Positions 13,618-25,719 of a DNA stretch of 64,000 nucleotides are shown here, piece by piece. This DNA is from Burhinus oedicnemus (Eukaryota > Chordata > Aves > Charadriiformes > Burhinidae). The translations under genes and the position numbers were made by a program. The notes beneath the pieces are model-generated. The model did no database searches and was not told where the DNA came from. It saw only the letters and a program-made list of their open reading frames with translations. The stretch is taken from positions 1,275,686 to 1,339,685 of the forward strand of contig VFFE01007724.1 in assembly GCA_008921705.1 (NCBI GenBank). Reading direction: 5' to 3'. Within the stretch, counting starts at the first letter, position 1. Each line of letters opens with the position of its first letter.

Positions 13618-13863
13618 TTACTTAAAAGAGCTTGGAAGCTTGTAAGGTACATCCGGTGCTTTTCCAAACATGGTCTGTGTCTGCATCTCACCAGTTTCTT
13701 CCAGCAGATTTTGGTATCTCACCCCTTGCATATTTTGTGTTTGAAAGGTTTTCTCATCCACCTCTCCATATGCTATCACATATTTCCTGATAGGTTTTTT
13801 TTTCACAGCATACCCAGAAGGCTGCTTGGGGCCTCCTGTTTTTTGATCAATCTGTAATATGTT
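13618..13863 (-). other. Coding-like open frame, unrecognised, no start codon
   Basis: The reverse strand is open for 81 codons from just after a TAA (at 13864-13866) to a TAA at 13618-13620. The predicted product is hydrophilic, rich in K, E, Q and G, with no membrane segment, and it looks more like a soluble protein than most chance frames here. It contains no ATG before the middle of the frame, so if real it would be a terminal exon. A CAG that could act as an acceptor lies at the frame's upstream end (TTACAG), but the bases before it are purine-rich, which is poor for splicing. No polyadenylation signal was noticed shortly after the stop. I do not recognise the protein family. It could be a decayed exon, a pseudogene fragment or chance. 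Confidence 0.17.
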
Positions 13864-16800
13864 TTACTTTCATCCATTCGTATTTGGAAGTCTGTTTTCT
13901 TGTTCATTTTTTATTGTTTCCATTCATGGTTTTAAAAATTGAAATAGGTATTGTAAGAACAGAGAGAAAGGAGTGTTTCACCAACTCTGGGCATCTCCAC
14001 CTTTCTTTCCATATCCAGCTGGACTCCCTTTTGGCAAACTACCCAAATCCCCCACAAGGACAAGTCAAGACAATTTGCAGTCACAGCAAAACTAGCTGAC
14101 CTTGAACTGCATACTTGGGTTACTACTAGTAGTCTAGCTGTAACAACAGATACTGTTTTACTATGACACATCATGACAAAAAGAGGTACAATTCCAAATA
14201 TTTTTTTTTTCATTTATTGAGTCTGGAAGTGGCAAAAATAAACTGGGAAAAAAAAAAGAAAAAAAAAGAAATAAAAGATTTTGAAACAATTTTTCTCAAT
14301 ATATATTGGTTCTTTGCAAAATGTGGCTTGTGTTATTCATTATAAATACTTTCACCTCTTCTCTTCTGTAAAGCTTATATCTTCTTCCTCCAAAGGCTAC
14401 TTGAGCTAATTTTTCTGTCATGCCAGAAGGACATCTGTGGAGACTCAGTGGAGATTTTGAGTATCTCTCAATTTATGGATTTATGATTTGTGATGATTCA
14501 TCATGGAGAAAATAAATGATGACTTGTACTTAATTACAGGAATTCATTAATGTGATGTTGCTATTGTACATCTTCCCTTTCCCCCTTCTGTGTGTTCTAC
14601 TCATTCATATTCAGTCTTAAACTGAAAGTCTCATGCTTTGAGACAGTGGTTGTATGAGACTGAGTATAATGAGATATCAACCTTGATCCAAATCTTCTTG
14701 TTCTAGCTCACTGCAAATAAATAATTGCAACAACGGTAGTTTAAAGACAGTGGGTGGGATCCTACCCATGTAACTTAGGAACATAATTGCACTTTAATTA
14801 CAGACCCTTAGGGTGAAATTTCATTTCATGTAAATTTAATTGTTTGCTACACAGATGTCTGCATTTCAGCTATTTATTGAGGTTCTCTTTATATTTATTG
14901 GAGAAAAAGAGACACTTAGAGGCAAAATTCTGATCCATTTTAGGATGAGATGCATCACTCCCTCCAGGGGAAAAAGAAGAACTTTGTTGGGATGGAACAC
15001 AGATGAATTCAGGGGTTTCTGCCTCACTAAGCTCGTGTTGTTTACATGTGGAAGGCAGGTCTCTAAGAGAAATGTAATACCATTATGTAGCTGGTGCCTC
15101 AGATGATAAAGATTTCAATAAGATTATGAGTACCAACTTCTGATCTCATCATGATGAAGTTTTTGATACTGATGGAAAGACTTTGAGCAATTACTCTGTG
15201 ACTAGGTGTGAGACTATCACAAACTTATTAGCTGGAGAAGAAGAAAAGAAGCTCTTAAAGAAACTGGTTTCTCTGATATTCCTGGGAGCACGTAGTCTAA
15301 TACTTCTAGCTGGGCTGAATACACAATAAATTTTTTCATGATAAAATTATTTTCCTTTAGAAGCATATGTCTTTCTCACAGATCCCTTTTTTCTAATAGG
15401 TAGGATAGACAAAACATAATTGGCACAATCTTTGTAAGTCTAGCAGTATTTTGTGAAATGCAGAAAAAATATATTAGGCTTATATGAATTTTCTTTCCTC
15501 AGTGTGGAGCTCTGGCTGAGACAAAAAATTTATAGTTGGGAATGTGGACATCTGCGGCATTACTATGAGAGCTGGTTTTTGTCCTTCAACCTTTTTCAGG
15601 GCCCTTGTTACATTTGTGGCAGAGTATGTATCAGCAGGTCTGTCCAGAGAATCATTAATTATCCTTTGTTCATCCTGTTCCTGGAATAACATCTTTGACC
15701 CTCTTGGTCATATTCACAAAACATGCAGAAGGTCATTTCAGAGTTAGGGTGAAGTGTACAACTTCACTTCAGACTTGCAAGAATCAATTAAGAATAACTC
15801 TGCAAATTCAATAACACCACACTATCATAAAAAACACCAGAAGAAAAAAAGGAATTATATATCAATTTTTTAAATGTAAATATGTAAATGTAAATATTTT
15901 CACATTTGTGTGGATCTAAATTAAGCTATTTTGAACTCAACACCCCTAAATGAAGACCCTGCTAGTCACTGGAAACTTTTGAAAATCTGATCCTAAATGG
16001 CAATGAATTGTCTGACTATATCTCTCCTTCTCCTAGAATGGCAATAGTGTTCATGGTTGTGCTGTGGACCATGAACAGTTGCAGTTTCTAAAGGACTTCT
16101 TTCCTCTTATCTACGAGTGACACTAATGCCTTTCACTTATTAATATGTTTCCTTTGACCATACGTATATTATTTGACAGGAGTATGGAAATGTTGGTTGG
16201 AGAGATGCAATTTAATTGCATCTAATATAACTAGAAGGGCACGATAGCCGTATAAAGACAGGGAGTAAAAATCACACAAGAGAAGAAAGATACATGGCTT
16301 TGATTTCACCCTCTAATTAATTGCATTGCCCAAAACCACAGCTGTATACCATGAAAGAAGGCTTAAAAGTGATTGTGTGATGACAGTTATGTAGCTATTA
16401 CTCATTTATCCCAAAGCAGCAAACTTATGTTCTGCAACAGCTTTTTCTAATATATTTTTTATTATTTTTCTCTACATTGTAAGATGAAATAAATATAATG
16501 ACAGCAAGTTCCAAAATATAAGCAAAATCTTTACAGATGTATTCTGCCTTAAGAAAGGACAGACATGTTCTTTCTGCAAGACTGAACTAATTCAGGCCTG
16601 CTCAGAATTTGTCAACAAAAAATAAAAAAACCTAAATTTTTACTCATTGTCTAACAAATTGTCCAAAGTGATCTTTCTAAAAAAGATGAAATGAGAATGA
16701 ATCACTCTGAAAATATTTGTTAGTTTGAAAACATGCAACGTTGGTGTGAATTTGCTTTACCTGTTTGTGGATTAATCTTACTAAAAGCTCTCTTATTAGT

Positions 16801-17289
16801 GAGAACGAGATTTAAAGCAGCTCAGTCTTCTGCAGACATACAGTTTTGATTCTGTGGGTTAAAAACAATGTTACACGTTCAGTCTGCTAATAAGCTCCTC
16901 AGAATCAATGAAGTGTGGTGGTAAAAACAGGCAAAAGCTCACTTACAAGGAATCCGTGAAATGGAGGCCATTTTCCATTGAGAGTTGTCAGGCTGAATAT
17001 GGGACGTGTATCTAAACTGCAGCCCCAGACAGAGCTCTTATTTCTGGAAATATGTGATAAATCATGCATACAACTTGCTCTGGGACTTCACCAGTAAAAC
17101 CATTATACTTTTTTTTTTTTTTTCAGCTTTGTGCGTATCTAGAGAAGTTGTCTGAAAATTCTGAATGTGAGATCGTATTCCTCCAAAATCTGTAAAGCTA
17201 CAAAAGTTCAGAGGATTAGGTTTGCAATTTCATCTATTTACAGCTCAGTTAAAATGTACACCCATTTGAATTTTTCTGAGGGAAATACT

Positions 17290-17663
17290 GAGCATGACTC
17301 ACTCGTTCGGTAATTTGTATTTTATTAAACCCTGTCAAAATATGATTTATGGCTAACCGAAGACAGCCTTGAGACTCGAAAGCAGAAATCTCTTGTAGGT
17401 GCTGTATGACAGATGTTAGTCTGAGTTTGTTTCTTGTGTTCACAATCCATAATTTGCATGAGAATAAGCACTCTGATTTCAGCTAATTGATACGTGCCTC
17501 TAACTGTCATGTCAATCTTCTCCGTGGCAGGGCAGACACCTTCAGTAGCGCGAGTGCCATCCAAAAGTAACATTGCAAATGCAGAGCCGTGCTCTAACCT
17601 GCCACCAGTTTCAGCCCACTGCCGAGGGAGTTCTAAACTCAAGGGATCCCTTTTTTTCCTCAC
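17290..17663. promoter_or_regulatory. Candidate conserved non-coding element
   Basis: A stretch of balanced, low-repetition sequence with a cluster of developmental transcription-factor-like sites. These are a perfect octamer ATTTGCAT at 17452-17459, a homeodomain core TAATTG at 17484-17489 and an inverted octamer-like ATTGCAAAT at 17572-17580. The reverse strand is open for 113 codons across it, which can accompany conserved non-coding DNA but is not coding evidence. The call is inferred from texture and motifs only; no alignment was possible. Confidence 0.2.
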
Positions 17664-17979
17664 AGCCTTTAGAAGAACTGTACTGATCTAAACGTGAACT
17701 AAATACTTCACACTATTCCTGAACACATGAGCAGGGTTTGCTAACATAAAGAAGATAAGAATAGTAGGACCGAGTCTGAAAATAGAGCGGGCAGGATGTC
17801 CCAGGCTCAGGTATTATTTGGTAAGGATGAAAAAGGCCTTTCTGAGCACTCAGGGAATCAGTCATCTCTAAAGTATACAATGAATGGTAGTCCAATTTTA
17901 ATTACTGGTACTCTAGCTGTACAGCATTTGAAATTTTCTACATACTGCCTTCTAAATGTGGGTTTCTGAAAGGATTCTC

Positions 17980-18270
17980 TCTGTAAGTGCCATGAGGATC
18001 CAATTAGAGGCAATTGCTTGATTTCAAAATCCTTTTGATCAGCCTTCGGTAGTGGCCCACTTCTGAATTCCTCAGGAGCTTTCAGCTTCATTGGCAGTCC
18101 AGAAATAATGCCTCGGTAGGATGTCACTTGGTGCTCCGAGCTTTGATACACCCTCTATTCAGGCACCTGTACTAGACATTATCAGGCCACAGCAAGGGTC
18201 TTTTGCTAACAGCAATAAAGCTGGCCGAAAAATAGGAGGACTGGAATTGTTAAGCACTTTCCAAAGCTTC
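17980..18270. promoter_or_regulatory. Candidate conserved non-coding element
   Basis: Contains a TCF/LEF-like CTTTTGATC at 18032-18040. Both strands are open: a reverse frame of 97 codons (17858-18151) and a forward frame of 69 codons (18121-18330). The reverse frame has a reasonable amino-acid mix, so a coding exon is the alternative, but no convincing splice pair bounds it. Motif and texture inference only. Confidence 0.18.
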
Positions 18271-21200
18271 AGCTTTTCAAAGGCAAACAGCAGAGTCCTG
18301 TCTTCAGAGAATTATGGTGTCTCTTCCTGAAATCAATAGAAATCTCCAGTTTTTACCTTTTTTGTATGCTTAGGAGATTTAAACAAGAAGTGTTCGTGAT
18401 ATAACATAGACACAATTCTCCTTTAAAAAGAACTTACAGAATAAGCACTGCATATCTTCCTAGAAGAATATGATTTACATCATTATATTAGAGAGGAATG
18501 AGAATTCTGCTTTTCTTTCAGCCATTAGACAAACAGTGGGAATAATCCAAACCCTTTTTATAATCAGACGGAACAGGTCAATACCATATCCAGTCCAATG
18601 TCCTGCTCAATTCACAAAATCACGTTTCCTACATTTTCACCCTGTAGTTCATTCCATCTTCTCAAAGACTGTGGTGGTAAAGAGGCTGGGAAAACTTACA
18701 GATTTCAGCAGTCATCCTGGTTTCAAGTGGACGATATTGGGCTAAATATAACAGTTCGCAAATCAGAAGAATTCCAAGACTTCTGCCCATAGACCAACGC
18801 TTTCTTCTGCCTTCAGCTGATAAGACACCACTTGCAGGATATTAAACACCCTCTAACTTGGATATAGCACCTTGGCTGTGACCTCAGTATTGCATATATC
18901 TGAGATTACTTAGTGTTTGTAAGGAAAGAGGCAGACCATATGAAAAGTCCCTTCCTCTGAAAAAAAAAAAAAATTAAAAAATTAGTGGTCTGTGACAAAT
19001 ACCGCCTCATAGCATGCCTTTGAAGATTAAGACTAGCTAAGCAGCCATCCTTTCAGAAGTGAAGGTGTTTTTGGAGTGTCATCTTGTGGAAAAGTAATCT
19101 TTGAAACGTAACAATTCTTTTTTCACTTGCCTTTTTTACCAGTGACAAGGCAAACCAAAAATCTTGTTATTATAAAAGTTTGGCAGGACTCTGCGATGCC
19201 ATAGTACTTAACAAAAATACATTTTTTAACAATGTTTTCCTTCAGTTTTCTTAAAGTGTGAACGCTATACCATGTAAATTTGTCAGGTGTTTGTGAAATG
19301 TGTGTATTTGTTTCCTTTCTATAAAAGCATATATTATTTTTACATCTGATAGTAACTTTGCTTTAAGGGTGTTTTAGTTCCAATGGGAATGAAAGAACAT
19401 GCTGGTCAGAAAAGTCATTGTTGTCAATATTCCTATAACAACTGGTTTTAATGAAGAGAGCTTCTGTCGGATTAATTACAGTAATAAAATAAAATAGCTA
19501 ACACTTTTGTAAGGTTTCACATCTTCAATGACTGTGATATCTAACCTACATGTAAATTAATGATGATCCATAGAAGTAAAAGGAACTATAGCCATTTACA
19601 TCAGCTGAATATATTATAGTTACATTTTAAACTGGAACTTATATAACAAAACTTATTTTGCAGGAGAACATTTCTAAATGCAATCCCAAAATGTAAGTGG
19701 AAAATTCTTTTAGGGAAAAAAAAAAAGATGAGTTAAAATAAATTATTGGGTCAAACCCTTCTTTTTAAATAAGTCTATGCTAGTTTAGCCATCGTATCTG
19801 CAGCTTGTTCTTTAACACCTTGGTCTTTCTTTGTGACCTAGTGGCAATCTAGTGTTCAAAAACAACCTCTGTTATAAACAAGTTTAATTTGATGAGTCAC
19901 ATACTATTAAATGTTGTTTTTAGATGCATCTACCAAGCTAATATGAATGGACTCCTCAACTACTCCCACAGACTTTTGAAATAGCTTGTCCCAATTCTTC
20001 TCCAATTTATATTAGTATAAATCAAGAATAATGTGTTGCGGAGATGTAAACATTGCTTAAATGAGGATATAATCAAGGTTTTTTTGGGGGGATTGCTTTT
20101 GGTGAGTACATATACTGTAGACAGAAATGTTGTCTTTTTCCTAAAGAAGAATTTTAATAGATTGCCTTGTTCCTTGCATGTTTCTCAAGGGAGTGGAAGT
20201 TTAATACTGGATATTGATACATGAAAGAATTAAATCTGTGTAAGACTTTGTTAAACTCTATTTTTGCCATCTCAGTTCTGTTAGATCATCTCATTGCAAG
20301 CATTGAAAAAAAACATTTAGTGGAACAGTAGTGTGGTCTTTGCACCAGCAAAGTGCTGAAGTACATGAGCAGTCACACTGATTTGAGGAAGATGATTTTC
20401 TGAATTACATTTCCAATGGGGCAACTTGTGCATTTAAAAACATGCATGACTGTAAGTACTTTACAAATCTGAGGTTTGGAATGTATGTTTTGGATTTTAC
20501 ACTCTGCATCCACAGTTAGAATATTTAATGAAATTTCCTGGATTCATTTAAAAAAGAAAGTTGTTTTCCCAGATTTTCTACAGGAGAAACCTGAGCCTGT
20601 TTTCCCGGAGAGAAAAAAAAAAAAAAAAAAAAGAAGCGTCAGTTACAGGCTAGCTTCCCTACAGCAATACTATATTTGGTCAAGCTCCATGACTCATCTT
20701 TCCTAGAAATACTACAATGATATCACAAAGTCCATTTCCTTCTTGGTCCAAGTAGGTTCAGTCTCCCAAATACACAGTGAGTTCAGTTTTCTGAGAGCCC
20801 TTTGATTTCTAATACAGCAATGTTTCATTGTGCCTTGGACATGTAGCAAAGCATTTAGGCAGCTCCTCTTCCCTCACTGTAGCGGTTTTAAGCCTCTGTT
20901 TTCTCCACGGGTTGAGCCAAAAGTTGTAACATTAACTCCAAAAATAGCCTATGTAACCTTTGTACAAAGGTCTAAAGTGAAATTCTGGGGAAAAAAGCAT
21001 ACCTTTTTTAACAATCTTTAAAGATATTTATGTAAATCTTTTAGCTGTTTTTGTGTAAAAAAATCCCATCTCTCAACCAAAAAATTAACTTGGAAGCTGA
21101 ACTTTAATTTTTCATTCTGTAATTCAGTACAGCTTAAGCTGCCATAATAGGGGCATTCTGGGATAAAAGACGAGCCTCCATGGTTTGCCCGGCACTGGAT

Positions 21201-22627
21201 AGACACATCTGCTAGCAGGAGCAGATCGCAAAGCAGACCTTTTTCCAGGAATAGAAAGGATAGTCTGGAGGACTTCGATATTATTCCTCGAAAAAGTTTA
21301 GAAGTCCTCTAGCAGACCTGCTTTTGTTATTGAAGAAGCCACTGGAGCCTGGGTGGATCAGTGGGACACTAGACAGCTAAACTTTGTGAAACTGATAGAG
21401 ACAGTTATCTGACTGTATCTGTCCGGTTTCCCCTTATGCTTACTTGTGGAGAGAGGGAAGACACAACAGTCAGTGATGGTGGGGAGCACGTAAACCGGGA
21501 ATACAGTGAGTGTCCTTGGAGACCTACTGGAAAGGAAATTATAGCTGCAGGCTGCAGCAATAAGACTGTAATGTATGCTTCGCAGGGGGGGAAAGGATGA
21601 GAATCTGGCTCTTTGGCAGAACTTTGTGTTTTGTGCTAAGTCTGGCCCATTGCTTTGAAAGACAGTATCTCACATTCACTGGTAATTATGAAGCTAAAAT
21701 GTACAACAAAATGGCTCCCATTAAGTAAGCAGATGAAACATTTCCGGGGGGTTTTGAAAAACAGACAGAATAACCACTTTTCAACGCTACCAGTGAGTGA
21801 AATTTTTTTTTCTGTATCTACTGTTTCACTCAAACTGAGAACAAATGGGTTTAGTAAGAAAGACAGTGAAGATGTTAGCATTGCAACAATGGTGTGAAAC
21901 CTGTGTAGCAGACCACTGGGGGTCAAATGAAAAGCACAGCTTGGAGCGCTGTCAAAGGTCGAGGGCTTATGTTTTGGGAAATAATCTCACGGTATTAACT
22001 GTTTTTAATTCTGTGATAAATATTGTGGAGTCTGCAAGAAGTTAGGGCTCTTGGAAGATGTGCAGGTCAATACAAAAAACACAATCACTGTGATATTAGG
22101 CCAGAAGATTTCAGCATCACCAGTTTACAGTGAGCATGGAGCTCATGGGCAATACAGAAGCAGGTATGTAGCTGACAATAAAGTGTTACATGGATTCTTG
22201 TATGAGGGAAAGAAACAATACAAAACATAGAACTTGATAAGGACCTTTTTGATCTATTCTGTCACAACAGGGTTATTAATGCCTAGTTAACAGAGAGATA
22301 CCCCAAGAGCAACTGAGCTTTTGGTGCCTGCAAAGAGGAAGTCTTTTCTTCCATAGGTATTACAGAGAAGATCACATAACTGTAGATGACTTGTACTAAA
22401 CATCTATGTTGTGTTCATATCATCATGAACAACATTACTTCACAGAGTATAACCAAGAAAGAGTCTGGGTAACTGGCAAATTGAAGAGGATTTAAACTCC
22501 TTAACTGCAGCCACCGAGGTATTATGGACTGGTCTAAGCTGGTTTCTAGTTACCTTTACAGCTAACAGGGAAGAAAATATTTAAGGTTCGGAAAATGACC
22601 TGATGTTTGTAGATGCCTGTCTCTTTC
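18271..22627. other. Unique AT-rich DNA, no recognised gene
   Basis: No exon or repeat family is recognised. It holds A-runs at 18960-18973, about 19717 and 20613-20632. Short frames (maximum 96 codons, reverse, 21636-21926) overlap open frames on the other strand and show no domain. Confidence 0.55.
20613..20632. repeat. Homopolymer A20
   Basis: Uninterrupted A run. There is no recognisable retrotransposed sequence before it, so it is not assigned as an insertion tail. Confidence 0.95.
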
Positions 22628-23478
22628 CATTGACAGTGGCTGATATACCAGATGTGTGTGCTGCCATTCAGAGGAACCCAGAAAGTTTGGAGAAATGGGC
22701 AGAAAGGAACCTCATGAAGTTCAAGAAAGGAAATGTCAAGTCCTGCACCTAGGGAAGAGAAACCTCACTCACCAGTGCATAGTGGGGACTGACAAGCTGG
22801 AAAGCAGCTTTGCAGAGAGGACTCAGGAGTCTTGGTGGACAACGAGATGAACAATGTGCCCTCATGGTGAAGAAGCCAAACAGCATCTTGGGCTGCATTA
22901 GGCAGACTGTTGCCAGCAGGTCGAGGGAGGTGATCCTTCCTCTCTGCTCAGCACTTGGTGAGGCCACACCTGGAGTACTGTGTCCAGTTCTCCTCAGTAC
23001 GAGAGAGATACTGAGCTACAGGAGAGTGGGCAGCAAAGGGCCACTAAGTTGATTAAGGGACTAGAGCACCTTTCATATACAGAAAGGCTGAGAGAGGTGG
23101 AACTGTTCAGCCTAGAGAAGAGAAGGCTCAGGGGGATCTTATCCATGTGTATAAGTACCTGCTCCAGAGGGACTAAAGAAGATGGAACCAGGCTCTTTTC
23201 AGTGGTGTGCCCAGTGACAAGATGAGAAGCAATGAACTGAATGGAAATACAGCAAATTTTGCCTAAAGTAAAAAAGAACTTTTTTACTTTAAGGGTGGTC
23301 AAACACTGGAACAGGCTGTGCAGAGAATTTGTGGAGTCTCTTTTGCTGGAGATATTCAAAACCTGACCTGTCACAGTCCTGGGCAATGTGTTGTAGATGA
23401 CCCTGTTTTGACCGGGGAGGTTGGACTATATGATCTCCAGAGGTCCTTGCCAACCTCAACAGTTTTGTGATTCTGTGT
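22628..23478 (+). mobile_element. CR1 LINE copy B, 5'-truncated 3' end
   Basis: Second CR1 copy, + orientation, about 850 bases. It starts in the ORF2 region (GTGGCTGATA.. then CATTCAGAGG..) and passes through the blocks shared with copies A and C (GAACCTCATGAAGTTCAA, CTGGAAAGCAGC, GTGAGGCCACACCTGGAGTAC). It ends with GATCTCCAGAGGTCC, TTGCCAACC and a decayed octamer tail (TTTGTGATTCTGTG). The ORF2 reading is spread across several frames by small indels (for example 22656-22850, 22810-23052 and 22980-23225), so the copy is dead. A perfect 13-bp-arm inverted repeat at 23264-23291 lies within it and looks like a private mutation. It retains the segment missing from copy A. Confidence 0.95.
23264..23291. 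repeat. Perfect inverted repeat, 13-bp arms, 2-nt spacer
   Basis: TAAAGTAAAAAAG, spacer AA, then its exact reverse complement. It sits inside CR1 copy B just before the AAGGGTGG block, where the other copies in this window are not palindromic. Confidence 0.95.
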
Positions 23479-24176
23479 AAGGAGCTCCTACCTAGCTCAG
23501 TAACTGAGTTGCAGCACTTTTAGAAGTTAGGGAAGGTGGCATTCATGAATAGTATCTTCAGCTTTGGAAAAACAATCAAACAAAATTTGGACAAGATGAC
23601 TAATGGATTCTGGGTTTGTACAGCAAATTGTACACACATGAAGACAAAAACTGATTATGAAGAATGAATGATTACTGAATTTTACAAAGTTTCTCAAGCA
23701 TCTTAGCACCTTGATACTACTAAAGATGCTTTCAAATCTTAAACCCCTATAAAACTTTGAACTTATCTCAAAGACTAGACTGCATGCAACACTGTAAAAG
23801 AATCATTAAAAACAATGAGGCCATTCATATTTGTGATGGTTTCTCTGCATATGCTTGTACTTTGCATGGAACAGAGAATTAATCACTTCTGAGCGAAAGT
23901 ATTTATCCAAAAGCTACTCAGGATGGATCTAGCTCTGAAGGAAACTAAAGACAGGGGCAAAAAAAAAGATGTGATGTAATACTTGCCAATTTATGGAGTC
24001 TTTGTATTAGCTGTTTTTAACAAGTAATATAATTTAAGGTCTTACCGGAATTTACTCAATATCAATCTACAGAAGCACATATGGTTTTGGTTCTCATGTG
24101 AAAAGAAGATATCATACTACTGAAATCTTACTAAAACACTGAAATTAAAAATAGATATTTAAGGCATGGGCTAGCT
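23479..24176. other. Unique AT-rich DNA, nothing recognised
   Basis: No coding exon, RNA gene or repeat is visible. Frames are 60 codons or less. Confidence 0.6.
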
Positions 24177-24240
24177 GGACTAGTGCAGGCCCTGCTTCAC
24201 CAAACCCCTGCCTACCTTAAAGCAGGGGCAGGGGTAGTCC
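24177..24240. repeat. Imperfect long hairpin
   Basis: Outer arms GGACTA (24177-24182) and TAGTCC (24235-24240) are exact reverse complements. Inner arms of CCCTGC and GCAGGG type also pair, including CCCCTGC with GCAGGGG around a 10-nt spacer. Total span is 64 bases. It could be a remnant of a small palindromic element or simply a local structure. Confidence 0.6.
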
Positions 24241-24285
24241 ACTCTTCTTAATTAAATAGTGTCAGTGGAGACAGGTGGAAAAAAT

Positions 24286-24319
24286 CTCATCTGAAGAGCT
24301 GTCATGCAGCTCAGATGAG
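24286..24319. repeat. Short bulged hairpin
   Basis: CTCATCTG, a 3-nt bulge, AGCTG, a 5-nt loop, then CAGCT and CAGATGAG. All 13 paired positions are complementary. It lies about 45 bases after the 64-base hairpin at 24177. The size is too small for a typical pre-microRNA. Confidence 0.7.
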
Positions 24320-24641
24320 CCTTTCTCCCTATGGAACACAGGCAATTCTGGAGGGTTGTCTAGTCCACCTGAGTTGGTGCCTAAGGAGTATGAGGAAGGT
24401 AACACATCATCTATCCATGGTGCAACTCCAGCCACAATCAGCTGAAGCTGGGATTGCCCACAACTTGTTAAAATTGAGGTAGGTTTTTCTGTGTCAGATA
24501 TCTCTGGTTTATTGGGCTTAGCTACCACTCTAGGTTGTGAGAACAAATATAGTAGTCCTAGAGCTCCTCAAATCAGCTCTGATGCTGGAAGCAACACGTT
24601 TGCTTTGCCTAATCAGCCTTTCTCCTTGCCCTGAGAAAATG

Positions 24642-24671
24642 GTTAACTCTGTCCCAGCTGAAACCAGGACA
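24642..24671 (-). mobile_element. Possible LTR tip related to solo LTR 1
   Basis: About 30 bases match the terminal sequence of the LTR at 27780-28312 (the GTTAACTCTGTCCCAGCT..ACCAGGACA form), read on the same strand and with the same end polarity. The match stops inward: the sequence to the left does not resemble LTR 1. This may be the tip of a different LTR family sharing its first bases, a deeply truncated LTR, or chance. A CpG-richer patch (24722-24825) follows directly. Confidence 0.4.
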
Positions 24672-25719
24672 CTGGTGAAGGCCCACGCGTACACAGACCT
24701 GTTGTTTCTAGAGCTCAGGCTAGCGTAGCACTGCACAGCACGGCAGCGTGCCGCAGAGGAATGCTAGCAAAAGAGCGGGCTTGGGCTTCCCTGCGTGCCA
24801 CCGACTGCACCGTGTGAATCTGTCTTCTGCAGTGCTGCACAGAAACCTGAACAGGCAAAAGCGTTTATTGAACCCAGACCTTCTCAGTGCCTAACTAAAT
24901 GCAGGTTGTTGTCTACTCTCAATGCTCTGCTTCATTTTCTCTGTATTTCCAGCTTTTCACAGGAGCAAGGTTAGAGTCCTAGAGCCACCAGTCTCTCTTG
25001 CCACAGTTACTTTTTCTCAGCTCACAGACCAACATATTTTCTGACATATTCTTTCTCCAGTGTAATTTTTGACAACAGCTGAACTATTTTAGCCATGTCT
25101 TCCTCTAAGAATTCAGAGACAGATATCTGGCCTAAAAAGCTGAGCTTGAACTGCTGAATTTGACAAATGTACAATGACTGAGAACAGGTTCTCATTGTAG
25201 AATATTGTCAAATGATTTTCCTCTAGCCGGAGCTGCTAGCTCTGCCTACTATATTCTTTTGGTTTATTGTGAGGCCTCTAATTTCAGGCACTTTGATAGA
25301 AAGGAGTAATATAAGAGTTAAGAGTTGATCTCTGGCTCTAAACAGGTGTAGGTGAATAAGTCGGTTCTTTCTTGATGTTTCCTTTGTTTTTTTATTTTGC
25401 AACTAATTAGTGTGTACTGAATGCTCTCTTTCATTATAGAAACACTTCTCTCTGCTTTCATATCACCTACGATATTTAAATCAGTTTTAAATAATTTTGT
25501 TCAGCCATGGTTAACCCTTGCCACCACAACATCTTAATTTCCTACCCTCCTCTGAACCACCCACATGCTACAGCCAAGAGTCTATGTGGTTTCATCTTCA
25601 TTTGCAAAAGCAGCTGGTCTCAACCTGTTCCTACGCTGAGCATTTCATTCCATGCTGAGAGTGTTGCTCCGCTTTTGTTTTATCATTCTAAACTCTAAGA
25701 GGCTCCCGACAGACCACAA

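Larger units (their letters stand above)
13060..17289. other. Unique AT-rich DNA, no confident gene
   Basis: Apart from the coding-like frame at 13618-13863, this holds A/T homopolymers (T17 at 13175, A13 at 13578, A-rich at 14248-14270). A 70-codon reverse-strand frame at 15480-15692 has plausible amino-acid composition, but it begins right after an in-frame TGA and has no clear splice sites. A small TGTAAATA-type repetition lies at 15876-15898. No repeat family is recognised. Confidence 0.5.
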
